Assembly (NCBI RefSeq): GCF_030411995.1
Contig: NZ_JASNRC010000006.1
Span: 124,001 to 188,000, forward strand
DNA from: Massilia sp. YIM B02769
Lineage (GTDB): Bacteria > Pseudomonadota > Gammaproteobacteria > Burkholderiales > Burkholderiaceae_D
Length of the DNA: 64,000 bases
Reading direction: 5' to 3'
Below are positions 36,386-45,015 of this stretch, in pieces; within the stretch, counting starts at the first letter, position 1; every line of letters starts with the position of its first letter. The notes under the pieces were generated by a model. That model did not search any database. It was not told where the DNA came from and worked only from the letters and a program-made list of their open reading frames with translations. The translations under genes were made by a program, and so were the position numbers.

Positions 36386-36527
36386 TTCACTCCAGCATTG
36401 TTCGTCAAGCCATCTGCGCACGCTCCTGTTGCGCGGATGGCCGGTATCTCATCCGCACACGACCTGGCGCAAACCCGCGCCGCCATCCCGCTCCGACAAT
36501 GTGGCAAGCGACCTCCCGGACCTTGCC

Positions 36528-37709
36528 ATGTTGCGCTCCATCCAGATCCTGTTATGCATGCTGATGCTGGCCCTGCTGCCGGCGGGCGCCGCACGCGCCG
36601 TCAACAACGACCCGGTGGTGCTGGTGCATGGCTTCCTCGGCTTCGGTCCCGAGCAGTTTCCCGGCACCGGCTACCTGTACTGGGGCGGCTACCACGACAT
36701 CGCCTCCCATTTGCGGGTGTACAAGGGGCCGCGCATGGTGGCCACCGCCACCGTCGGCGCCATCAGCCCGAACTGGGACCGCGCCGCCGAGCTGTACGCG
36801 CAAATCAAGGGCGGCTGCGTCGACTACGGTTTCACGCATGCGCGCACGCCGCCCGTGCAGGAGCAAAAGCCGCCCGGTAACTGCTGGGCGGCCGACCACG
36901 CCCATAATCCCGAAGGCTATCCGATGGCGCTGTATCCGGCCTGGGACGCCAACCATCCCATCCACATGATCGGCCACAGCCAGGGCGGCACCACCATCCG
37001 CGCGCTGGTCGAGCTGCTCGAACACGGCGCGCCCGGCGAAGGCGACGGCGAGCTGTACGCGGGCGGCAAGATCGGCTGGGTGCGCAGCGTGACCACCCTC
37101 TCGTCGCCGCACAACGGCACCACCCTGCGCGACGCCGTCTTCGACATCCTGCCCCAGCTGCGCTCGCCGCTGCGCGACTGGTTCCAGGCCGGCCTGTGGA
37201 GCTGGGAACTGGCGCCCGACGGCGCGCGCAGCTTCAACCTGTGGGCGCGCACCTCGCCCTACGTCTACTACTTTTCGATCGGCACCCAGGCCACCGAAGC
37301 CGGCGCCTGGTGCTGCAACGGCACCGACCGCGCCAACGCCCCGATCCAGTCCTCGAACTACCAGTACCCGCGCGTCGACATGTTCCCGTATTACAAAACC
37401 TATAGCGGCGAATGGATCGTGCCCTCGCTGCGCCAGCATGGCATGGGCGGCTACACGCAAAGCGCACCGGGGCGGGTGCGCATCGACAGCGAGTGGTTCG
37501 CCAACGATGGCGTGGTGAACACGGTGAGCATGCGCGCACCAAGCGGCCATCCGGTGCGCGACTACGACGGCACGGCGGTGCGCGGCAGCTGGAATTATCT
37601 TGGTACCTATCGCGGGTACGACCACTTCGATATCCTGAACTGGCCGAACAAGGGAGAGTCGGCGGATCCGATCTACGAGCGGGTCAGCGATATCATTTTT
37701 GGGTTGTGA
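36528..37709 (+). CDS. Secreted triacylglycerol lipase
   Basis: The 393-residue protein has a Sec signal peptide (cleaved after about residue 24, GAARA), the strand PVVLVHGFLGFGPEQFPGTGYLYWGG in pattern with the oxyanion His-Gly, the nucleophile elbow GHSQGG (about residue 150), and C-terminal GYDHFDIL with the likely catalytic His. The layout resembles the Geobacillus/Staphylococcus lipase group (family I.5/I.6), which also has a zinc-binding lid region. The ATG at 36528 starts the signal peptide. No lipase foldase gene is adjacent. Confidence 0.87.
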   Translation: MLRSIQILLCMLMLALLPAGAARAVNNDPVVLVHGFLGFGPEQFPGTGYLYWGGYHDIASHLRVYKGPRMVATATVGAISPNWDRAAELYAQIKGGCVDYGFTHARTPPVQEQKPPGNCWAADHAHNPEGYPMALYPAWDANHPIHMIGHSQGGTTIRALVELLEHGAPGEGDGELYAGGKIGWVRSVTTLSSPHNGTTLRDAVFDILPQLRSPLRDWFQAGLWSWELAPDGARSFNLWARTSPYVYYFSIGTQATEAGAWCCNGTDRANAPIQSSNYQYPRVDMFPYYKTYSGEWIVPSLRQHGMGGYTQSAPGRVRIDSEWFANDGVVNTVSMRAPSGHPVRDYDGTAVRGSWNYLGTYRGYDHFDILNWPNKGESADPIYERVSDIIFGL

Positions 37710-37760
37710 TCGGGTGTTCGGGCGCTGCGCGGTTTGCAGTTTGGCAAATCAAGCGCCGTA

Positions 37761-37857
37761 CCGGTGGGTTCGAGAACCCACCCTACACAGCTGTGTCCAC
37801 GCGGTACAACATCAAAACGTCGAAACGCTACCGTAGGGTGGGTTCTCGAACCCACCA
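37761..37857. repeat. Pair of REP palindromes with heads inward
   Basis: Two GTGGGTTC/GAACCCAC units lie between the convergent lipase and histidine kinase genes: 37761-37786 (head on the right) and 37832-37857 (head on the left). Here the heads face each other, unlike most pairs in the window. A CCACGCGGTAC tail-like fragment lies between them. They may serve as terminators for both genes. Confidence 0.75.
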
Positions 37858-37898
37858 CTACGTGCGCTCGCCCACCACTACGCACGCCCTCCCTCCGA

Positions 37899-39806
37899 TT
37901 ACGCCGCCGACCGCAACGCCCGCGCCAGGTCCGACAAGCGATACGGCTTGTTCACGAACGCAAACTCGCTCAGGTTGTTGTGCTCGACCTTGAGCGCCGG
38001 CAGCGGGTAGCCCGACGCCAGGATGATCTTCACATCCGGATAATGTTCGCGCGTGTAGGCCGCCAGTTCGACCCCGTTCATCCCGTTCGGCATGATCACG
38101 TCGGTGAACAGGATGTCGATGCGGCGGCTGGCCAGCAGCGCCAGCGCCTCTTGCGCACTGGACGCGGTCAGCACCTCGTAGCCCATGCTGATGTACAGCG
38201 CCGAGGCGACGTCCATCAGGTCCGGCTCGTCCTCGACGATCAGCACCATCTCGGTGGTGTCCTGCTGGGCCGGCGCATCCTGGCCCGGCGCCGCCGGCAG
38301 GTAAATCGCAATCGCCGTGCCCTCGCCCGGCGCGGTGCGGATCTTGACCTCGCCGCCGGACTGCTTGATGAAGCCGTACACCTGCGACAGCCCGAGCCCG
38401 GTGCCCTTGCCCACCTCCTTGGTGGTGTAGAAGGGCTCGAAGGCGCGCTGCGCGGTTTCCGGGCTCATGCCGGTGCCGGTGTCCGCCACCGTCACCTTGA
38501 CATAGCTGCCCGCCGCCAGGCCATTCACGTCGCGCTCTTGCAATTCGACGTTCGCCGTTTCGATGCAGATGCGTCCGCCGTCCGGCATGGCGTCGCGCGC
38601 ATTCACCACCAGGTTCAGCAGGGCCGACTCGAAGCGGGCGCTGTCGATCACGGTGGCGCGGATTTCCGGTTCCAGGTGCACCTCGAAGTCGATGGACGCA
38701 TTCACCGCGCGCCGCAGCACCGATTCAAAACCCGACACCAGGCGATTCACGCTGTGGGTTTCCGGCTGCAGCGGCTGCTGGCGCGCAAAGGCCAGCAGTT
38801 GCTGGGTCAGCGTGGCGCCGCGGTCGATGGCGCGGCGCATGCTGTCCAGGGTCTTCACATCGCCGACCGTGCCGCCGCGCAGTGTCAGCACTTCCAGGCC
38901 GCTGGCCAGCACCGACAGCAGGTTGTTGAAGTCGTGGGCAATGCCGCCGGTCAGCTGGCCGATCGATTCCATCTTTTGCGCCTGGAACAGGGCCGCATTC
39001 GCCTCGGCCAGGGCGTCGGCCGCCGCCTTCTTTTCGGTCAGGTCGCGCGTGATCTTGGCAAAACCGATCAGTTCGCCCGCCTCGTCGTGGATGGCGTCGA
39101 TGATCACATGGGCCCAGAAGCAGGTGCCGTCCTTGCGCTGGCGCCAGCCCTCGGCCTCGTAGCGGCCTTCGCGCGCCGCGGTGCCGAGCGCACGCGCCGG
39201 CAGGCCGCTTTCGCGGTCGCCGTCGGTATAGAAGCGCGAGAAATGCTGGCCGACGATTTCCTGCTCAGAATAACCCTTGATGCGCTGGGCGCCCATGTTC
39301 CAGTTGCTGACCACGCCCTCGGGCGAGAGCATGTAGATCGCGTAGTCCGACACGCCCTGCACCAGCAGGCGGAAGCGTTCCTCGCTGGCGCGCAGCGCGT
39401 CCGCGGCTTTCTTCTTCTCGGTGATGTCGCGCGTGATCTTGGCGTAGCCGAGCAAGGCGCCATGCTCGTCGTAGATCGGGTCGATGATCACGCTGGCCCA
39501 GAAGCGGGTGCCGTCCTGGCGCATGCGCCAGCCTTCGGCCTCGTACTTGCCTTCGTTCAGCGCGGTGGCCAGGGCGCGCGCCGGCAGGCCGCTCGCCTGG
39601 TCCTCGGGCGTATAGAAGCGCGAGAAATGCTGGCCCAGGATCTCGGGCGCCTCGTAGCCCTTGAAACGCCGCGCGCCGGTGTTCCAGCTGCTGACGTGGC
39701 CCTCGGTGTCGAGCATGTAGATCGCGTAGTCGCGGATGCCGGAAATCAGGTACTGGAAACGCTGTTCTTCGGTCAGGTCCTGCCTGACGTGGATTGTGTT
39801 ATTCAT
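37899..39806 (-). CDS. Soluble PAS-PAS hybrid histidine kinase
   Basis: The 635-residue protein has no membrane helix. Two PAS domains (about residues 10-130 and 140-260) are near copies of each other (both contain YAIYML, GQHFSRFYT and AEGWR), so they arose by internal duplication. Then come a HisKA helix with the phospho-His in GGIAHDFNNLL (about residue 289), an ATPase domain (DTGTGM, GTGLGL), and a receiver with Asp in FTDVIMP (about residue 569). No output domain follows. It is divergent from the bacteriophytochrome gene over a 232-bp gap. Confidence 0.92.
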   Translation of the reverse strand: MNNTIHVRQDLTEEQRFQYLISGIRDYAIYMLDTEGHVSSWNTGARRFKGYEAPEILGQHFSRFYTPEDQASGLPARALATALNEGKYEAEGWRMRQDGTRFWASVIIDPIYDEHGALLGYAKITRDITEKKKAADALRASEERFRLLVQGVSDYAIYMLSPEGVVSNWNMGAQRIKGYSEQEIVGQHFSRFYTDGDRESGLPARALGTAAREGRYEAEGWRQRKDGTCFWAHVIIDAIHDEAGELIGFAKITRDLTEKKAAADALAEANAALFQAQKMESIGQLTGGIAHDFNNLLSVLASGLEVLTLRGGTVGDVKTLDSMRRAIDRGATLTQQLLAFARQQPLQPETHSVNRLVSGFESVLRRAVNASIDFEVHLEPEIRATVIDSARFESALLNLVVNARDAMPDGGRICIETANVELQERDVNGLAAGSYVKVTVADTGTGMSPETAQRAFEPFYTTKEVGKGTGLGLSQVYGFIKQSGGEVKIRTAPGEGTAIAIYLPAAPGQDAPAQQDTTEMVLIVEDEPDLMDVASALYISMGYEVLTASSAQEALALLASRRIDILFTDVIMPNGMNGVELAAYTREHYPDVKIILASGYPLPALKVEHNNLSEFAFVNKPYRLSDLARALRSAA

Positions 39807-40038
39807 GGGCGGTTGCTAGGGTACGGACGCGGGCGGCGGTGTCGGGAAACATCTTATGATAACCCCAACGCCGGGCCATCGGCCACGCGAACGCCCCGCT
39901 CCGGCCCGACATCGCCTCCACTCGTCAATCACGCTTCATCCCGGATAGTTTGCCGATCGTTCCACGCCGGAAAAATCCGATGCTTCTTCCTTGAAAGCAT
40001 CGCCTTCTTTCGCCTTCTTGCTTGCCTTTCAGGCTAAA

Positions 40039-42330
40039 ATGGCGCTTCCGCAACCCAGCCGTACCCAGCTCGCGCATATGATTCCAGGCCAACCCGTACC
40101 GCTCGACCTGTCCCGCTGCGACCAGGAACCGATCCGCACGCCCGGCAGCATCCAGCCGCACGGCTTCCTGCTGACCTTGTCTCCGCAATTGACCGTGCTG
40201 CAAGCCAGCGCCAACCTCGCGCGCTGGACCGGCATCGATGCCGAAGCCGTGACCGGCGCCCCGCTCACCGACGTCATCGGCGAGACCGCCGCCACCCGTC
40301 TCGCGCCCGCCCTGCGGGACGAGAAGCTGGCCAACCGCCCCTTCTACCTCGGCACCTTCACGACCGGCAACGGCCAGCACTTCGATGTCCTGGTCCATGC
40401 CTTTGACAGCGTGATCATCGCCGAATTCGAAGCCGTGGAGCGCGACGCGCCGGCGGGTTTCCGCGAGCTGTATCCGCTGCTCGGCGACTTCCTGCTGAAC
40501 GTCAACGAAGCGGCCTCGCTCGAATCGCTCGCCACCCTGGCGGCCCACCACGTGCGTACCGTCACCGGCTACGGCCGCGTGGTGGTCTACCAGTTCGATC
40601 CCGACGGCCACGGCCACGTGATGGCCGAGTCGAAGGAAGACGACTACGTGTCGTACATGGGCCAGCGCTTCCCGGCCTCCGACATCCCGGCCCAGGCGCG
40701 CGAGTTGTACACGCTGCAGCGCATCCGCCTGATCCAGGACGCCAACTACACCCCGGCGCCGCTGGTGCCGCCGCGCAATCCGGTCACCGGGGCCGCCAAC
40801 GATTTGTCGTTCGCGGCCCTGCGCAGCGTCTCGCCGGTGCACCTGCAATACATGCGCAACATGGGCACGCTGGCCTCGATGTCGGTCTCGCTGATCGTCA
40901 AGGGCAAGCTCTGGGGCCTGATCTCCTGCCACAACACCGGCCCGGCGCCGATGGAATTCGAAAAGCGCACCGCCTGCGAGCAGCTGGGCCAGGTACTGTC
41001 GCTGTGCATCGAATCGCGCGAGGACGCCCAGGAACTGACCTTCCGCCTCGACGTGCGGCGCATGATGGTGGAAATGCTGGGCAACCTGACCAAGGGCGCC
41101 GACATCATCGACAACATGCGCGTCGTCTTCCCCGAGCTGCTGCGCTTCGCGCGCGCCGGCGGGGTGGCGATCGTCGCCAACGAGCGTGTGCTGACCTATG
41201 GCGATACCCCGGACGACGAAGCCATCGACGGCATCGTCGCCTGGCTCGAACAGCAGGGCCATGGCGCCGAGGTGTTCCAGACCGATGCCCTGGGCAGCAT
41301 CTGCCCGCTGGCGGCCGGACTCGAACGCAACGCCAGCGGCCTGCTGGCGATGCCGATCTCGCGCGTACACAAGCACTACCTGCTGTGGTTCCGTCCCGAG
41401 GCGGTGCACACCATCGAATGGGCCGGCAACCCGCGCGGCAAGCACGAGGCGCCCGCGCCGGATGCGCCGACCCAGCTCAGCCCGCGCACCAGCTTCGATG
41501 CCTGGCGCGAGGAAATCCACGGCGTCAGCCTGCCCTGGCACGTGGCCGAAATCGAGCTCACCAACGAATTTCGCAGCGCCCTGCTCGGCATCGCCCTCGA
41601 GCGCGCCGAGCAGATGGCCGAACTGGCCGAGGAACTCGGCCGCGCCAACAAGGAACTCGAAGCGTTTTCGTATTCGGTCTCGCACGACCTGCGCGCGCCG
41701 CTGCGCCACATCGTCGGCTTTTCCGACCTGCTGCTCGAAGCCAGCGGCAGCGAAGACGGGATCATGCGCCAGCGCTTCCTTACCAACATCAAGGAGTCGG
41801 CGCGCCTGGCCGGCAAGCTGGTCGACGATCTGCTGAGCTTTTCGCAGATGGGCCGCGCCGCCCTGCGCCCGGTCGAAGTCGACATGCGCCACCTGGTCAC
41901 CTCCTGCATCGACAAGCTCGGGCTCGACCTGCAGGGCCGGAACATCGACTGGCAAATCCAGCCGCTGCCGCGCATCGTGGCCGACCCCACCTTCCTGCAC
42001 CTGGCGATGGTGAACCTGCTGTCGAACGCGGTGAAATTCACCGGCGGGCGCGACCCGGCCGTGATCCGCGTCTGGGCCGAGCAGGACGCCGTCGAGACCG
42101 TCTTCCACGTCGCCGACAACGGCGCCGGTTTCAACATGGACTACGTGCACAAGCTGTTCGGCGTATTCCAGCGCCTGCACCGCATGGAAGACTTCCAGGG
42201 CACCGGCATCGGCCTGGCCAACGTGCGCCGCATCGTCGAGCGCCACGGCGGGCGCGCCTGGGCCGAGTCGACCCTGGGCCAGGGCGCCACCTTCTCATTC
42301 AGTATCCCGCGCAAACTCGCATTACCTTGA
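40039..42330 (+). CDS. bphP: Bacteriophytochrome histidine kinase
   Basis: This red/far-red photoreceptor has 763 residues. The biliverdin-binding cysteine is C27 in SRCDQEPIRTPGSIQPHG, before the PAS domain; the GAF domain has the PASDIPAQARELY motif; a PHY domain follows; the kinase part has the phospho-His H549 in SVSHDLRAPLRH and an ATPase domain with DNGAGF and GTGIGL. There is no attached receiver; a CheY-like gene starts 14 bp after it. ATG 40039 has an AGG box 6 bp before it; ATG 40078 is an alternative. No heme oxygenase gene is nearby to make biliverdin. Confidence 0.95.
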   Translation: MALPQPSRTQLAHMIPGQPVPLDLSRCDQEPIRTPGSIQPHGFLLTLSPQLTVLQASANLARWTGIDAEAVTGAPLTDVIGETAATRLAPALRDEKLANRPFYLGTFTTGNGQHFDVLVHAFDSVIIAEFEAVERDAPAGFRELYPLLGDFLLNVNEAASLESLATLAAHHVRTVTGYGRVVVYQFDPDGHGHVMAESKEDDYVSYMGQRFPASDIPAQARELYTLQRIRLIQDANYTPAPLVPPRNPVTGAANDLSFAALRSVSPVHLQYMRNMGTLASMSVSLIVKGKLWGLISCHNTGPAPMEFEKRTACEQLGQVLSLCIESREDAQELTFRLDVRRMMVEMLGNLTKGADIIDNMRVVFPELLRFARAGGVAIVANERVLTYGDTPDDEAIDGIVAWLEQQGHGAEVFQTDALGSICPLAAGLERNASGLLAMPISRVHKHYLLWFRPEAVHTIEWAGNPRGKHEAPAPDAPTQLSPRTSFDAWREEIHGVSLPWHVAEIELTNEFRSALLGIALERAEQMAELAEELGRANKELEAFSYSVSHDLRAPLRHIVGFSDLLLEASGSEDGIMRQRFLTNIKESARLAGKLVDDLLSFSQMGRAALRPVEVDMRHLVTSCIDKLGLDLQGRNIDWQIQPLPRIVADPTFLHLAMVNLLSNAVKFTGGRDPAVIRVWAEQDAVETVFHVADNGAGFNMDYVHKLFGVFQRLHRMEDFQGTGIGLANVRRIVERHGGRAWAESTLGQGATFSFSIPRKLALP

Positions 42331-42343
42331 AGACAAACCTACC

Positions 42344-42799
42344 ATGCTAAAACCCATCCTCCTGGTCGAAGACAATCCGCACGACCTCGAACTGACCCTG
42401 GTGGCGCTGGCGAAAAGCCAGCTCGCCAACGAGGTCGTGGTCGTGCGCGATGGCGCCGAGGCGCTCGACTACCTGATGCGCCGCGGCGAATTCGCCGAGC
42501 GTGCCGAAGGCAATCCGGCCGTCACCCTGCTCGACCTGAAACTGCCGAAGGTCGACGGCCTGGAAGTGCTGGCCGAGATCCGCAAGACCGCCACGCTGAA
42601 AAGCATGCCGGTGGTGATGCTCACCTCGTCGAAGGAAGAACAGGACCTGGTGCGCAGCTACGAACTGGGCGTGAACGCCTACGTGGTGAAGCCGGTCGAC
42701 TTCAAGGAATTCGTGCGCGCGATCGCCGACCTGGGGATTTTCTGGGCGGTCCTGAACGAACCGCCGCCGGGTTCGCAGCGCTACGTGCGCCCGAACTGA
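42344..42799 (+). CDS. CheY-like response regulator paired with the bacteriophytochrome
   Basis: The 151-residue protein is a single receiver domain of the Rcp1 type: acidic pocket LVEDNPHDLELT (residues 6-17), phospho-Asp in TLLDLKLPKVDG (about residue 64), MLTSSKEEQD with the conserved Ser/Thr position and YVVKPVDF with the Lys. No output domain. It directly follows bphP, so it is most likely the phosphoacceptor of that kinase. Confidence 0.94.
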   Translation: MLKPILLVEDNPHDLELTLVALAKSQLANEVVVVRDGAEALDYLMRRGEFAERAEGNPAVTLLDLKLPKVDGLEVLAEIRKTATLKSMPVVMLTSSKEEQDLVRSYELGVNAYVVKPVDFKEFVRAIADLGIFWAVLNEPPPGSQRYVRPN

Positions 42800-42809
42800 T
42801 CGCAGCGGA

Positions 42810-44465
42810 TCAGGAGGCGGAAGCGGCAGGCGCTCCGGCGCCCGGCTTGCCAGCCGCCGGGAGCGACGGCTTCTTCCTCCGCAGCAAGTGACGGATGCGC
42901 GCACTGAGCGCGTCCGGATGGTAAGGTTTCTGCAGCAGGTGCACCGAAGCGTTCAGCTTCCCTTCGTGCGCCAACACCCCTTCCGCATAACCCGAGGTAT
43001 ACAGGATCTGCGCGTCCGGCAGATGGCGGCGCAGCACCTCGCCCAGCTGCAGGCTGCTCACCGGTCCCGGCATGATCACGTCGGAAAACACCAGGTCGAT
43101 GTGGCGCCCGCTCTCGATCAGCGCCACCGCGCCCGAGGCGTCGGTCGCTTCCAGCACCTCGTAGCCGAGCGCCGACAGGATGGCGCAGGTCGAATCGCGC
43201 ACGTCGGCCTCGTCTTCCACCACCAGGATGGTTTCCAGGCCGCCGCACAGGGGCTGGTGCTCGGCCGGCGCCGCCGCCACCGCCTCGGTCTTGCTGCGCG
43301 GCAGATAGATGCGCACGCTGGTGCCTTTCCCGACTGCGCTGTGCATCAGGATCTCGCCGCCGGACTGCTTCACGAAGCCGTAGGCCATCGACAGGCCCAG
43401 GCCCGTGCCCTGCCCCACCGGCTTCGTCGTGAAGAAGGGTTCGAAGGCGCGCTGCAGTACTTCCGGCGGCATGCCCTTGCCGGTGTCGGCGATCTCGATC
43501 ATCACGTAGTCGCCGGCCGGCACCTCGGGCGGCGCGGCGCCGTCCCGGCCGACATTCGCGGCGCGGATGGTCAGCGTGCCGTTGCCGTCCATCGCGTCGC
43601 GCGCATTGATGGCCAGGTTCAGCAGCACGTTGTTCAGCTGGTTCGGGTCGGCCAGGGTGCTGCCCAGCGACGGGTCGATGTCGGTGACGATGCGCGCGCC
43701 GGGCCCGATCACGCGGCGCATCATGTCGTCCATCTCGCGCAGCAGGTGGCCGGGATTGAGCACCACCGCCTGCAGCGGCTGGCGCCGCGCAAAGGCCAGC
43801 AGGTGCGAGGACAGCTTGGCGCCGCGCTCGACGCCGGACAGCGCCATTTCCACGCGGGTGCGGCCGGCATCGTTCAGGCCGCCCACCAGTTTCAGCAGCT
43901 GCAAATTGCCGCCGATGATCTGCAGGACGTTGTTGAAGTCGTGGGCGACGCCCCCGGTGAGCTGGCCGATGGCTTCCATCTTTTGCGCCTGGTTCAGGGC
44001 CAGCTGGCTGGCGGCCAGTTCTTCCTGGCTGCGCCGCAGCGACACGAAGGCCTGGTCGCGCTCGCGCCGGGCGACGCAGGCGGCGCTATGGTATTGCACG
44101 CGCGCCACCAGCTCGCGCGGGTCGGGCCACTTGACCATGTAGTCGTTGGCGCCGGCGGCAAAGGCGCGCGCCTTGATTTCGGGATCGTCCTCGGACGAGA
44201 GCAGGATGACGGGGACGTGCTCGGTCTCCGGGTTGGCGCGCATCAGGCGCGTGAACTCGAAGCCGTCGATCTCGGGCATGCGCAGGTCGACCAGCACCAC
44301 GGTGCAGCCGATCTCGGCCGCCAGGCCGACGGCACGGCGCGCATCCGATTCATAGCGCAGCACATGCTTCACGCAGGTGCGCAGCCCATGCTCGATGATC
44401 TGCTGAGCGAAGGGCTCGTCGTCGATCAGGAGGATGGAGCAATTGCTTGATTCGTCTTCGATCAT
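42810..44465 (-). CDS. Soluble REC-kinase-REC hybrid histidine kinase
   Basis: The 551-residue protein begins with a receiver domain (phospho-Asp in LVDLRMPEIDG, about residue 58), then a coiled linker, a HisKA helix with the phospho-His in GGVAHDFNNVL (about residue 173), an ATPase domain (DTGKGM, GTGLGL), and a second receiver (VFSDVIMPG, about residue 461). It is convergent with the CheY-like gene, 10 bp apart. Its N-terminal receiver could take phosphate from another kinase and gate its own activity; this is inference from architecture. Confidence 0.92.
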   Translation of the reverse strand: MIEDESSNCSILLIDDEPFAQQIIEHGLRTCVKHVLRYESDARRAVGLAAEIGCTVVLVDLRMPEIDGFEFTRLMRANPETEHVPVILLSSEDDPEIKARAFAAGANDYMVKWPDPRELVARVQYHSAACVARRERDQAFVSLRRSQEELAASQLALNQAQKMEAIGQLTGGVAHDFNNVLQIIGGNLQLLKLVGGLNDAGRTRVEMALSGVERGAKLSSHLLAFARRQPLQAVVLNPGHLLREMDDMMRRVIGPGARIVTDIDPSLGSTLADPNQLNNVLLNLAINARDAMDGNGTLTIRAANVGRDGAAPPEVPAGDYVMIEIADTGKGMPPEVLQRAFEPFFTTKPVGQGTGLGLSMAYGFVKQSGGEILMHSAVGKGTSVRIYLPRSKTEAVAAAPAEHQPLCGGLETILVVEDEADVRDSTCAILSALGYEVLEATDASGAVALIESGRHIDLVFSDVIMPGPVSSLQLGEVLRRHLPDAQILYTSGYAEGVLAHEGKLNASVHLLQKPYHPDALSARIRHLLRRKKPSLPAAGKPGAGAPAASAS

Positions 44466-44645
44466 CCGTGCGGCCTAGTCTGCTTTCAGGGACCCCATGT
44501 TGTTATGCTATTTGCGAAGGGTTAATTTTACACCAAGGGGCAGGAGCCTGCTCATCAAAATCGACAACTGTGCGCCGCACCCTTGTGTGCGTCTATTTCG
44601 CCATCACATTGTATTTACTATGTTTTTTGCATCGACGGAGAGCGC

Positions 44646-44936
44646 ATGACAGAGCCGGTATGCCCGCTGTGCGGCCGCGAACTGGGCACGGTCAACATCG
44701 ACCGGCACCACCTCGTGCCGAAGAGCCTGAAGGGCAAGGAACAGTTCCCGATCCACAAGATCTGCCATCGTAAAATCCATTCCGCCCTCACCGAGCGCGA
44801 GTTGCTGCGCAGCTACCATACCTGGGATGCCTTGCGCGGCCAAGACGAGATCCGCGCCTTCATCGACTGGGTGGCGCGCAAGCCGCCTGCGTTCTATACC
44901 CGCACCTTTACATCGAATACCAGGAAGCGCAAGTAA
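44646..44936 (+). CDS. Small HNH-endonuclease-type protein
   Basis: The 96-residue protein has an HNH-like zinc finger core: C6 and C9 (CPLC), H21-H22 in DRHHLVPKS, and C40-H41 with H45 in ICHRKIH. This is the compact HNH layout with a zinc site and a candidate metal-binding His pair, followed by a 50-residue helical tail. Stand-alone HNH proteins of this size are often annotated without known targets. A GGAGA Shine-Dalgarno precedes the ATG. No restriction, phage or toxin genes are adjacent. Confidence 0.8.
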   Translation: MTEPVCPLCGRELGTVNIDRHHLVPKSLKGKEQFPIHKICHRKIHSALTERELLRSYHTWDALRGQDEIRAFIDWVARKPPAFYTRTFTSNTRKRK

Positions 44937-45015
44937 GAAATTTCTTTCTGTACTCAAAGTAGCAAGAATTTGACGAATTTATTGCATAATGGATAGAACC
45001 CTTAAGGAACTGTCC

